Shown here: positions 50,401 to 59,640 of the stretch, piece after piece
Numbering within the stretch: position 1 is the stretch's first letter
Layout: the number at the start of each line of letters is the position of its first letter
Assembly: GCA_018806915.1 (NCBI GenBank)
Contig: JAGKQI010000031.1
Location: 62,001-126,000, forward strand
Direction of reading: 5' to 3'
Origin: Phytophthora colocasiae
Taxonomy: Eukaryota > Oomycota > Peronosporomycetes > Peronosporales > Peronosporaceae
DNA length: 64,000 nucleotides
Translations under genes and position numbers: made by a program
The notes under the pieces: generated by a model
The model's database searches: none
What the model saw: the letters and a program-made list of their open reading frames with translations, nothing else
Told to the model about the DNA's origin: nothing

Positions 50401-50563
50401 CCTGCTTCGGAGCGGCGGACGCGCTCGACTGTGAGGCTGGGGCGCTTGAGCTGCCACCAGGTGATGCGGAAGTACCGTCACCACCACCTCGCGATGCTAC
50501 AGATGCCGAAGCAGGCCCAGTGCCCGAGGCGTCGCCAATGGTAGAAGCCGATGGGGAACTCAT
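47477..50563 (-). CDS. Antisense accessory ORF of the giant Gypsy element, ~1,028 codons, unknown function
   Basis: A single open frame on the strand opposite gag-pol, between the chromodomain and the 3' LTR. Start chosen at ATG 50563; the frame is open 67 codons further up to 50764. Residues ~1–95 are Ser/Ala/Gly-rich. Residues ~100–340 are folded-looking with a coiled coil at ~225–325. A basic Ser/Pro/Lys stretch follows. Residues ~560–640 are Trp/Tyr-rich, then acidic Ser/Asp and Lys/Ser low-complexity tracts (~650–790). The last ~220 residues are Trp/Arg-rich and ordered. I do not recognise a family. No good competing frame exists on the plus strand. It may be an accessory protein with its own promoter in the 3' LTR, or a captured host gene. 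Confidence 0.7.
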   Translation of the reverse strand: MSSPSASTIGDASGTGPASASVASRGGGDGTSASPGGSSSAPASQSSASAAPKQGVDAADSDNSTIVPATSTASASTNPSSSVSTPFPRGPHILSTTEVDSLFAPGQQLLGDMTADAPSNWVDPEPTPDGQPFLVGVPALAEDFRVGNHIANIYGGPGVLVGLEEFTSADISELERVIPDFTESQMLVPHVDSRDRQNLEAHMGSVDVHRELASILLHLPHQRLAERVYKTSGYLKQMAGAHRRLRLQVESQGNTSLVDTAAIQNESEDLKRQWVFNCQYWRHEVLDARRTAGEVEDRLNAESKSLAAHYQDQIDALESEKAALEERLADSQTEVRLLKARPTTTATDSWGFLEYLFEHGELNGNWVRLRELLVNFQEGKAPPGDWDTIINVTAMDQRKAEIPDFSKRLARIRFDQAAEAKKSTKVLDLTGAGSGVKVSGEHAGGPEKSGTRPVNKSGSPTRSPKSSGSPPLKPNRPSGKHRVRVPQDRPKNYTPGIDSVRPANAKSPVSKDVVHTTLPPGVVWEEVRPDLRLALLAGISYETAMKWLRTDKPAHSLFTGRPLVKMLVSMMYWRKLNQTPWTSYVPETYYKMAEEELRRLQKNDVEPPVWEALDAHVPYPISEPESTEDDPQKDPDFKESGEQESASSDSESDDEKSSGNSDDSDDDESDDHSHAGNKRPRDYESSDSDDSGPIIPTKKSKRDSVHEASRSKSGSQKSGGTSTSSPKSKKSGGSPKSSSKDKKSQDSKSPKSSSGKRPSGKLRKSSLVSKSYKSLTPKELLTIEAPDTHCSSWLYYGIPVQPTSDTKTSIGQTPGFPDFEPHRHSLARLKKRWNSKKYQALLDEVPAPWDVMYQNRRTELYFHRREDLCPLVQADIEELASLMRKHAQALWERTHWVIMDPDEDLLSGEQHKERGLRRASLLRQYRGAVSKILKHKDFPETLMFEPGIWKVPDKYCPWIWQDPRARDIGGPKCLSLRKQLEAIDSAEPARTQWATASSDKDWMEFVPSDLRKQALTPAERAENPVSLK

Positions 50564-50804
50564 GGCTGCAGGATCTTCTTCTGACTTGTGTGTCAGAAAG
50601 GAAATCGGGATGTGGCCGTTTATGGGATACGACAGTTGGCTATTTCTGAGTCTGATGGAATCAGACTGAGCGACAGGACACCAGAGATTATGAAATCTCG
50701 GAAGTTTTGAGAGCGTCACAGCTACACTATGTTCACGGGACCTCTGATGTACTGTCCTGGCCATGATGCTCAGTTTGGAGAAAGTTCCGCACTGACGAAT
50801 TATG

Positions 50805-50819
50805 ACCAGGAGGGGCGGT
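50805..50819 (+). other. Polypurine tract of the giant Gypsy element
   Basis: AGGAGGGGCGG, ending one base before the LTR TG. A typical second-strand primer position. Confidence 0.75.
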
Positions 50820-52780
50820 TGACACGTTGCTAATTACGATTTTTTGAGTGGATATGGACGTTTCGCTGTGATGTGATTGGACATATAATGGATTGTGGGA
50901 GAAAGGGAAATGTGGGACGAGGTTATGTCCCGTGTGACAATAATGGATCTGTGGAAGAAAACCGCTATATATATTAACCTTCACCTGTACTGCAAAGGGG
51001 CCCAAGAGATCAGAAGTGTTCCTCGGAAAAGTGCACAAACTCCGAGAGACAATAACACTCAGTCTGATCACCGGACTTTCCCCGACGATGAGTGCCTAAA
51101 GGTTGGCAGAAAGTCTCTCAGAAGAATGTATCTCTGAGAGACCTCATCCCGTTGCCGTCCTGTGTGACGATGATGGTTCAAGGAATACAGTTATACCCAC
51201 AAGATACCAAGTATCGCGCACCGGACGTAGCGCACCCCGCGCATATCCCGATTGGACTTCGTGCGTTGTAGCATACGTGCTCCGCACCCTAAAAACATTC
51301 ATGGATTTCTGGTATCACACATGGAAACTCTGATATCACACCATGAAGTCTGACGTACAGAAGTCTGACGTACAGAAGTCTGACGTACATGAGTCCGACG
51401 TACATGAAGTCCGACGTACATGAAGTCCGACGTACATGAATCTGACGTACATGATTCTGGTGAACAAGTCTGATGTGTCCGGCTTATATAAGCAATATTC
51501 CAGACATCACTAGTTTCCGATGAACAGACTCTGACGTACAAGACTCTGATGATCAGACCCAAGTGTCACGACTCTGGTATTACGACTCTGATGTACATGA
51601 TTCCGGAGTACATGGTTCCGATGAACATGTCTCCGATGCACATGATTCAGACCCTGATGAACAAGATACCAGACTCTGACACTCTGAAGTCCACCCCATA
51701 CTGAAACCAAGTGTACCCAACACGACCTCACGCAATCAAGTGAAACGCAACCTGCTCATCCCTGTAATGACATCATTAAGTGTCGACTCGACAAGATCTG
51801 CAGCATCGACTACCATAGTGAACCCAAGTGAAAGTTCCTGAGTTATACTGAGACCAAGTGTATATGAGAATATGGAAGACAGAAGACAGAAGAGAGAGAG
51901 AGAGATACGAGATAGATAGCCAGAGATCAATTTGCCTCGTTGTAAAGAGTTCAATTTTCCCTGTTGTAACGAGTTCGATTTGCTTTGTTATAACGAGGTC
52001 GTCTGCCTGCTGCTTCCCGTAAGTACTAGGCCACGACAAAGCTTTGAGTCGTGTGATCTCTCACCTATCAAGCCCCTTTAGGTGGAGATCAGCGTAACGT
52101 AGAGACCTGAGAGGACCCACCTATTCCATTTACTAGTTGGGTCGTTTGTCTTGTCTCTAGCGGTAGCCCATTTCATATTGTACGTTTGGACAGGTTTTGG
52201 GAGCTAGACAGTCGCTCTCAAGACGCTCTGTAGACTGTTATATAACTGATAGTGTATTGGTTTTATTTTCCCTCTATATATTAGAGGGTGGTGCGCGAAA
52301 GTTACAGGAATACCAGACAGACCAGGTGTCTGGTGAACAATTCCCTAGTTGACCTGGAGAACTAGCCCACTGCTCAAGGGCCAGGAAAGAATAAGAGCAG
52401 CTACATATTTGTATATCGGAACTCTATATTGCGGTTATCTCGGAAGTCTAATTACTGGACTTCCCATTGTATTAATTTCTCTTTTGCCTTCAGAAATCTC
52501 TGGTGTACACAAGTGTTCACCGGAAAACGTTCGACTCCCAAGCGCTCCTGTGAGGACCGGAAGGACATCCGACGGTCTACGCAAGGAACCCTCTCTCTCA
52601 CACACACACTCTCACGACCCCGGCGAGGGTCTCATTACCAAGACAACGAACCTACGAGGACAGCACAAGGTAACACACGCCCACCTTGCTGTGCGACTCT
52701 GGTATAATTACCGGTAGTCACACTTCCAGGTTCACTGTACGCCCCTGCACCGCGGTAAAAGTTGCACCGACTTCGCGACA
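50820..52780 (+). repeat. 3' LTR of the giant Gypsy element
   Basis: Near-identical to 35098–37057; differences seen include single-base indels near 51236, 51647 and 52263. Confidence 0.95.
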
Positions 52781-52801
52781 TCTTGCTGCTGTGAGAAATC
52801 C

Positions 52802-52887
52802 CAGTGATAGTGATTAAGAGCCAGCAAGATGTACATGTATGTGCAGTGATAGTGATTAAAGAGCCAGCAAGATGTACATGGTATGTG
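52802..52887. repeat. Two tandem ~43-bp units beside the 3' LTR
   Basis: A block starting CAGTGATAGTGATTAA and containing AGCCAGCAAGATGTACATG is repeated immediately, with single-base changes. Confidence 0.9.
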
Positions 52888-52893
52888 CAGTGC

Positions 52894-52938
52894 AAACTCA
52901 TTTTACGTGCGCACATTGTGCACACGTAAAATGAGTTT
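52894..52938. repeat. Long hairpin (21-bp arms, 3-base loop)
   Basis: AAACTCATTTTACGTGCGCA and its complement flank ATT, with a single mismatch. It could be a folded repeat end or a cruciform-forming site; no transcript assigned. Confidence 0.85.
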
Positions 52939-53136
52939 CTAATCAAATACTAGCATCCTATCCTACAGTAAGCTGCGACCAACGGGACGGCGTTACTACA
53001 ACCTAATACCGACAAGACGACACGTCTTGCAGCAACATATGGAGGACTTATGACTTAACAAGCGACTTAACAAACAACACATGATTGATGAATAGAGCCA
53101 GTGGCGTAAAATATTCTTGAAGATATTAGTGCAACA

Positions 53137-53577
53137 TTGAAAGTTACCGATTGTAAACGTGAATTTTGCAAATACCTGAGAGCAGCTGTTTCAAAAACAA
53201 ACATGAACGAAGATACCACCAGAGGCTGCGCCAGCCCTCGTGGTCCTGAAGATAATACAGCGATCCCAGACCCACAGGCAACTGCGAGCGCTGAACCAGA
53301 CGCCCCTCGAAGCCACCGAGCAGCTATTTGCCACCGGCTTTTGCAGTCCCGACTTCAACACCTTTCAGAAATGGAAGAAAAGCTCGAGAAAATGTCGAAG
53401 TACTCGCTGAAGATTCTTAATGCGCACGATGAGTTGGCTATGCTAATTTCCCGAGAGAAACAAGAAACAACACGCATCGCTACCGCAGCTGGCGTCCCAA
53501 TTCGCAGCGCAGGCTATATCATGTCTTACCCTATAGCGCTGGAGGAATCCTGCAACGCTTTACTAGACGAAAGTTGA
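53137..53577 (+). CDS. Small hypothetical protein with coiled coil
   Basis: 146 codons, opposite strand and 34 bp from the 3' end of the MULE gene. The first half is Ala/Pro/Asp-rich. Residues ~60–115 look like an amphipathic helix/coiled coil (HLSEMEEKLEKMSKYSL). No recognised domain, no signal peptide. It may be a second gene of the MULE element or a host gene fragment. A second in-frame Met at residue 23 is also possible as start. Confidence 0.45.
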   Translation: MKVTDCKREFCKYLRAAVSKTNMNEDTTRGCASPRGPEDNTAIPDPQATASAEPDAPRSHRAAICHRLLQSRLQHLSEMEEKLEKMSKYSLKILNAHDELAMLISREKQETTRIATAAGVPIRSAGYIMSYPIALEESCNALLDES

Positions 53578-53611
53578 GCCAATATGTATGTTGAGACGAA
53601 ATTCAATTTTC

Positions 53612-54533
53612 TTAAGTGGGTACCGTCGCCAAGAGTTCAATGTCAGTCCCAGCAACTTCTCTAGCAACTTTGTTCGCCCTCGTGCTAACCTCAGGCAGTT
53701 GTAAAATCATCCACATAATTCGTAACCGCATAATAGCTACGTCGTTTCTCGTTACAGTGGTTCTCGAGAATTGGAAGCTCTTCTTCAGCATTGAGTAAAC
53801 TTGGGCGATCACCAAGACTCCACATGAACTTCCATCTGGCTGTTTAGGCCCAGTTATCCACGCACTTTTTTCTACCACAGGATCATCTTCATCTGACATG
53901 GAATTAGCATGCCAGTCCTTCAGGAATTTTCCCACAACGCTTTTGTACGTCGATTCCATTGACGCTCGATATGAGGTAGAGCACAATGGCTCATAGAAAT
54001 ATGGTGTAATTGTCGGTGTCGTCGTAGCGTACGAAAAGCTGGCGATGATGACGCCCCAATGAATATCGGCCAGGTGTACAGGCAGCACAACGCTCTTGTA
54101 GCTTGATATTGGAGCTTGTGGCGGCGGAGGGCAACCCAATGTCGGTGCAAACGGACTTAGCACATAGCAACCGCCAATTGATTCAGCAATGCATCGAATT
54201 CCGAAATCAAGAACGGTATCGTTCAGCATACAGTCGCGAGCTAGCCTTCCCACCAAATTATCCACCATAACAGCACACTCTCCTCCACTTAACCGATAGA
54301 TTGAGCTCAAGCAACATCCCTCAAGTGTCTTCACGACATCATCAGCCAATTGTTGATGTTGCGTCGGTACAAAGTGAGGCTTTAACGCCGCGGTTTCCGT
54401 TTCTTCATCGAATAGCTCTGGGTGCGAGCGAATATCACCCCAGCTTGTCGACCGGACCCACTCGACGTCTGCAATCCAAGCCCTGAGCTTCCGCATTATA
54501 TTATAGTACTGTGACATCCTGTAGACTGCTGCA
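53612..54533 (-). CDS. MULE gene last exon: Ulp1-like (C48) cysteine protease domain
   Basis: 306 codons plus one base. Catalytic-type motifs in order: His in ADIHWGVII, an acidic/aromatic segment FYEPLCS at the Asp position, Gln in GPKQPDGSSCG and the nucleophile Cys in SSCGVLV. Together these are the C48/Ulp1 signature. A leading ~130 residues are helical. Entry is through a splice junction at 54533/54628 that keeps the frame. Known role of the family: cleavage of SUMO or SUMO-like tags; within MULEs it may counter host modification. The downstream end is 34 bp from 53577. Confidence 0.82.
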
Positions 54534-54627
54534 CTGTATCAACATAACAAGCAACACAAGTGGTTAACAACATAACAAGCAACACAAGCGGTTAGCAACA
54601 AAACAAGCAACACAGCATACTACTAAC
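54534..54627 (-). other. Intron linking SWIM exon to Ulp1 exon, TGTTGC-repeat type
   Basis: Donor GTTAGTAG, acceptor GATACAG. The interior consists mostly of TGTTGCTTG-like repeats. Joining 54628 to 54533 preserves frame. Confidence 0.75.
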
Positions 54628-56526
54628 CTGGTAAAACGTGGCGAACCACCTGGAATAAAAGCGATGACTTCTTCTGTTGTACCTTCAGCGTGCTCTTCTT
54701 CAGCATTAAAGAACGTTGAATTTGGACATGTTTTCTTCTCAGTTTCCACCACAGCTTTCAACTTGATGACAAGTTTGTGGGGGATCACGAAGTTGTAGTC
54801 GTAGTCAGCACTTGAAACAAATTCACGTTTGCTCTTAGCGTCACGTGCAGCTATGAATTCGTCGTCCATAATCAAAGGATAGTTTGCGAGGATTTCCCTG
54901 ACGTGATGAGGATCAACCATGTGACTGGCCCACTCCAACACACGGGACAGAGAAGGTATGCGTTTGTCTGGAAGCGAGATGGAAGCTAGTTTTCGTGGTT
55001 TCGCGGTCTTGTCTATTGTGCCTTGTTTCAGTTTCTTCCGCTGGTTGTGGCGAGGCTTCCGTTGCGGCAATCGAATCACTTCGACTCCAGTAGACATTTT
55101 ATCTTTTGTGCTTGCAAAGTTTTGCGGTGTTGCGCCTGTGTCAGACTCGTAGGTAATACCTTGGGCAGGCAAAGCTGGTTCAGATGGCGCTTTTTCACTC
55201 TCCAATCGTACTGTTTCCGCTGGCGAAGGAATTACGCTACGCTGCTCCATTCCCTTGATCAAATGCATGGTATCAATAAGTTCTGCAGGTGCAATTTCCG
55301 ATTCAGCATCAGACGAATTTGACCTATCTGTTTCGTCAACTGCTTCGGTAATGCCCGAGACATCAACTCCAGCTCCACTATGTTCACGCAGTCCATTTCG
55401 CACGGTTTCCTTCCAGGTGCGAAGAGCAGACAAAAACGCTGGGCTGGACAACCCAGATAAATACTCCATGACTGGCTCAAATACCGCTTTAGCGTAGCAA
55501 TATTTTTCCTCAGCAGACAGAACAACTACATTGGCTCGCTCTCGACGGCGGATTTTCACGTAAACAATGCCGCGTTTGGTCTTGTGTCGCTGAATGCTGC
55601 GCTTGGGGCTCCTAGAAGTACATTTGTTTCGGTCCTTTATCAGTGTTGCTGTTTGGGTTGCTTCAAATGTTGCTTCTTGGGTTGCTTCAAATGTTGCTTC
55701 TTGGGTTGCATCTGTAGCGTCTTGGGTTGTTAAGGTCCGCGGTGATTCTTCAACTCTCTCGTTAGGAACGCTAGGTTGCGTTAAACCGTCATGAGTAAAT
55801 GAGTCGACAGCTACTTTCATCGTGTCTTGAACGTCTACAAGTGAAGAAATGCCTTCAACGAACTCGTTCTCCATGTCGGCCATTGCCAGCATATCCCACC
55901 GCAAAGCAATTGTAGACGGCGGTAGATTTTCAAATCGATGGACACACTGGGCAATATACATCAGGTGCTGGCATGGCAGGTGGTGGCTACAGTAGAACAG
56001 ACAGCTGCAGGACCACTGGAAGTCATTACAGGTGTACGTATGGCCCCGCGTACAAATTTTCCACTCTCCCAAAACTCCACTGTTCTTCGTGCAAACTGTA
56101 TCCGCCAAGTACACCACGAAGTAGTCCCATTGGGAACGAACTTTAGCCATGCAATAGTCACTCAGGTGCTTAGATACTCGTACCAGGAATTCCGGAATGC
56201 TGTCGGCCTGTCGCGTAGAGGTTGAATGTTTCCTTATAGATGCGAGAAGTTGTCGAATTATTGTTGTTTGGTGAGTCATAAGACCGCTGATTGTTGCATC
56301 CAGTCGTGGACGTTTACCCAGCAGTAGCTTCACTTGATTCCAATTAGATTCGATCCGGTTTGTTGTGGTGTTTCCCGCAGAAAAGTATTTGCCCCTGATG
56401 TAATTTGCCCACATGGAGTCGCAAGTTTTCCAATTTGCTGTGAAATACTGGAGTAGTTGAGGAGACTCCTTCTCGCAAGCTCTTGTAAATGCTCCCAACT
56501 CCAAGTTGAACGATCGCTGTGTTTCG
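54628..56526 (-). CDS. MULE gene exon: transposase C-terminal part and SWIM zinc finger
   Basis: 633 codons in one exon. The first third continues the MULE transposase (ANWKTCDSMWANYIRG, TTTNRIESNWNQVK, likely carrying the catalytic Glu). A SWIM finger follows (CSCLFYCSHHLPCQH, CxC…CxH). The rest is linker: a short tandem repeat TQEATFEATQEATFEATQ, basic patches resembling nuclear localisation signals, and a helical region before the splice to Ulp1. Without splicing, the frame continues ~20 codons into the intron and stops. Confidence 0.83.
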
Positions 56527-56619
56527 CTATAGGTCAAGTTTCATTGAAGCAACATAGTAAGCAACATAGCAAACAACATAGTAAGCAACAAAATCAGCAA
56601 CATAATAAGCAACACCTAC

Positions 56620-57261
56620 CAGTAGACGAGCTTAGCAAATGCTGCTTCCATCAAATCTCGTTGTGACACCTTTAAATCGAACTTGGATCGGCGACAAACT
56701 TTCCTCCAGTACGTGATGGCATGGAACTGACAAAGAATGATCTTCGTACCAGGGAAGGAAGCCTCTAATACGCGCCATTCGACAAAATCTTTGTCGATAA
56801 CGACAGTTTCAATCTTATCCCAGGTCGGATTATGCCGCTTGAAGAAGTCAATAATTGTCTCCATGGTTGTAGCCTTCTGATCCAAGGCAAGAAACTCAAT
56901 AACAGGCACCCCTCGTCCTGTAGCTGATGTCACGAGAAGGCTGCCTGAAACAGTTTAAACAGTGTTAGTCCAGGATAATAGTAACGATAAATAAAACGTC
57001 CTACCTAAGTGGTACCCCAAGTTATTGGTACCGTGAGTCCAGTCCATCACTAACGTGTCTCCCCACTGTCCAAAACAGGTCTTTTGTACACGTGTTTGAA
57101 TTGCAATGACACACGTGATGTCCATCTGATCTTGGACAAAAAGCACATCATTGCCTTCCACTTCAGCAAATGAATCCAGTAGTACTTTGACTCTCTCAGT
57201 TGTTGAAGCCCCAATAAGTGCCGCATCATGTTTCATGTTTGCTGTGGAGTAATTGTCATGT
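56620..57261 (-). CDS. MULE gene exons: DDE transposase core
   Basis: Two exons, 57005–57261 and 56620–56944, separated by a 60-bp intron (donor GTAGGACG, acceptor TTTCAG). The first has the catalytic Asp in TLVMDWTHGTN; the second has GRGVPVIEFLALDQ, the second Asp in TVVIDKDFVEW and ILCQFHAITYWRK. This matches the MULE (Mutator-like) transposase order D–D–C2H–E. Frame closes exactly at both junctions. Confidence 0.85.
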
Positions 57262-57336
57262 CTGTTTCGTAAAGAGACGTTCATCAAGTTTCAATTAAAA
57301 GTAAATACACATGAACAAGAAGCACTAGTCTGCTAC

Positions 57337-58333
57337 CCACCCAGTTTATCAGAAAGATAGCGATTCACATCAGCTGTGCTTGTCTTCATTTCAGCAAGGA
57401 GACCGAGATCTTGACGGACTTGGCGTGACAGAGGCATTGACTTGGCACCTCGGTACGACTCAAATATAGTCTTGGTTGTTCGATGGTTGTGTCTGGAAAT
57501 CTAAGCAACACTGGTCAGAAAATGATTATCATAAATATCATCTCAGAAAAGTTTACTTGTACCTCCTTTTCACGATCAATGCAAACCTTCCATTTTGCAA
57601 TGCCACCTTTCAAAACCTTCACCACACGAGCAACAAAGCTTGCTTCACACCCCGTATAACGCTGGTCATGACTACGCCGACCTGCACCACGACCTTTCTG
57701 TGTGGCGGCGTGAGTACACCACAAACGCTTGTAGCTGTGCGAAAAATAATCTGGGATCTTTGCGATGCCATCGTGGGTGCTAAAATATTAAAGCAACATT
57801 GACAAACAACATACGATGCAACATACGGAGCAACATTTGAAGCACCATATGAAGCAACATATGAAGCAACAGAACAAACAACATAGTTATCAGTAGTAGT
57901 GATCCAACTCACGAAGCAGTCTACATCACCTGTTGAACTTGGCGCACGTTTCGGAGCTACGAATCCGGTAGTGGAGGAAAAAGTTTTGCTCGTATTCCTT
58001 GAGCATCGTGTGAAACGCTTCCCATGTATCGAACGTATCCTGTGGAAGTTCAGGCACCAAATTTTCGATTGGGTTGTGGGACTTGAGCAACTTTTTGCGA
58101 TCTTCCCACGTTTTACTTTTGCGGCGAGAAAGTTTTCGTATCGGAGACCCAGCAAAATCGGCAGAAGTATTGGGCTCACAAGTCCTGCTCCGCTTCGACA
58201 GAAAGATCCACCTCATCGCTATCTGTATCCACTTCTTCTTGAACTGGTCGAGGTCTCTTTTTCTCAAACGGTATTTCAGCAACGTTGTTTGTAGGATGTC
58301 GCGGTGGTAAAATAGCCCTCTTCGCCTCTGTAA
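57337..58333 (-). CDS. MULE gene exons: FAR1-like N-terminal DNA-binding region
   Basis: Exons 57930–58333, 57563–57779 and 57337–57500. Readable blocks are PELPQDTFDTWEAFHTMLKE, LHYRIRSSE, RLWCTHAATQKGRG, YTGCEASFVARVVK, and after the splice RHNHRTTKTIFESY: the WRKY/GCM-like zinc pattern (C…C…H.H) common at the N-terminus of MULE/FAR1 proteins. The first exon is 404 bp, one base out of phase, which agrees with a frameshift seen near 58185. Start of translation lies further upstream. Confidence 0.7.
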
Positions 58334-58404
58334 CTCGATTTTCCATAGACTATATTAGCAACAGTAGCAAAAAATCAAACAACACAGCAAGTAACACAGC
58401 ATAC

Positions 58405-59354
58405 CTTCACTTTTTGTTGCAGAATCAAGCGACATGTCGCTGGTCCTCTCACTCTCCGACAAGTTGTCCAACGTAATGTTGCTTTCACTCTTGCCGACCT
58501 CTTTCTCGTATTCCTTCTCGTCTTCACGCGCCTTCTCTTGGATGCTCTTCTCATTCTTCTTCTTCTCTTCATGCGCCTTCTCTTCGATGTTCATATCTTT
58601 GTTCTTCTTCTCGTCAAGCGCCTTTGTTCTTCTCTTCGTTCTTCTTCTCTTCGTTCTTCTTCTCTTCGTTCTTCTTCTCCCCATGCGCCTTCTGCTCAGC
58701 ACTCCCCAAGCTGAAATTGTTGTCAGTATTGTCTGGTGTAGTGTTGACGTTAGCCACTACGTTCCCCGTGTCTACAGTATTCTTAGTAACGTTCAGCGCC
58801 GCGGCAACACTCCCATTATTGCCTAATCCGTCAATATCATCGTTGCTGGAGCTCAACTCGTTCATACAGACCTCTTCAGCACCGTCCACTGCCTCTCTTT
58901 CTTGTGTAGCTACATCGAAAGCTCCACCATTTGCGTCGTCGATTAGTACACCACCATTTTCTTCTTGGGGCGCTTCGTTATCCCTGGAGCCGGGCTCAGC
59001 TTCCTGAACAGAGTCTAACGATCCATCCGATCCATCAATGTAGTCTTCGTCATTTAGATTGTCCTTTGTGATGCCTTGGTTAGCCACCAGATAGTCAATG
59101 CGCCCCCGAGGGCGCAAACTGGCACGACGTTCTGTAACCAAGAATTAGCACTTATACTACTATTGACTGGTGTTGCTGTAGCTTACCTGCATTATCCACA
59201 TTGTCCGCCTGTGGCTTCTTCTTCCCCTTCATATTAGGTATGACTTGGGTCTGTTGCTGCTTGTACAGCTTCCCCATGGCAGCGCCTGACGTGCGATTCT
59301 TCTCCCTTCGTCGGGTTATGGAGAAAATGGGAGGCAGTCCCTCGTCGTACTTAA
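58405..59354 (-). CDS. MULE gene 5' exons: acidic, low-complexity N-terminal region
   Basis: Exon 58405–59131 (Asp/Glu/Asn-rich, then repeats of Glu-Glu-Lys-Lys-Asn) joined across a 55-bp intron to exon 59187–~59354 (basic, KNRTSGAAMGKLYKQQQ). The repeat tract carries a frameshift near 58625 that switches to a second frame ending KSEG at the 58404 donor. Exons beyond 59354, including a possible ATG at 59640, are uncertain. No known domain; probably a disordered regulatory N-terminus. Confidence 0.5.
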
Positions 59355-59539
59355 GAACAACCGACAAATTTGAATTTCAAATATTTTGAATGAATAGCTT
59401 ACCAGCAAAATTTACATGAATAGCTTACCCAGCAACATAAATCTGCTTTGCGTTGCTCTCAGTGATGTATCGTCTAGTTGTAATTAGGTTGTAGTAATGA
59501 CTCCCCGACCAACGACCCAGCACAAGGAAATGCAAGTAC

Positions 59540-59602
59540 CTTGTGCCGTGAATTGTTATACTGTAGGCATGAACTACATGTACAAAAATTTCACGGCACA
59601 AG
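59540..59602. repeat. 13-bp inverted repeat within the presumed first intron
   Basis: CTTGTGCCGTGAA (59540–59552) and its complement (59590–59602) enclose ~37 bp. The arms coincide with a plausible GT…AG intron, or may be a tiny mobile-element remnant. Confidence 0.6.
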
Positions 59603-59640
59603 CTTACACACCTACTGTTACTTTGTTGCAGCCTCTTCAT

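Larger units (their letters stand above)
35098..52780 (+). mobile_element. Giant Ty3/Gypsy element (17.7 kb), complete with both LTRs
   Basis: LTRs of 1,960 bp (35098–37057) and 1,961 bp (50820–52780), both TG…CA, flanked by a 4-bp duplication TCTT (35094–35097 and 52781–52784). A primer-binding site beginning TGGTGCGCGTGCCCGG follows the 5' LTR and a purine tract (AGGAGGGGCGG) precedes the 3' LTR. Order on the plus strand: charged gag extension, gag, protease, RT, RNase H, second RNase H, integrase, chromodomain; then a long antisense ORF. The LTRs differ at only a few positions, so insertion is recent, yet several frameshifts break gag-pol. Confidence 0.95.
53612..59640 (-). mobile_element. 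MULE-type transposon gene region with fused Ulp1 protease
   Basis: Successive minus-strand exons can be joined by GT…AG introns into one frame from a FAR1-like DNA-binding region through a MULE transposase and SWIM finger to a Ulp1 protease. Inferred introns: 59132–59186, 58334–58404, 57780–57929, 57501–57562, 57262–57336, 56945–57004, 56527–56619, 54534–54627, plus one or two further 5'. Codon phase closes at every junction from 57779 to the end. Two frameshifts (near 58625 and 58185) suggest a decayed copy. Fusions or pairings of MULEs with Ulp1 proteases are known from plants (Kaonashi-type). Terminal repeats were not identified. Confidence 0.8.

Noticed and set aside
58434..59007. Plus-strand Ser/Phe-rich frames opposite the MULE 5' exons
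   Set aside because: They reflect the complement of Glu/Lys repeats; no start context or domain.
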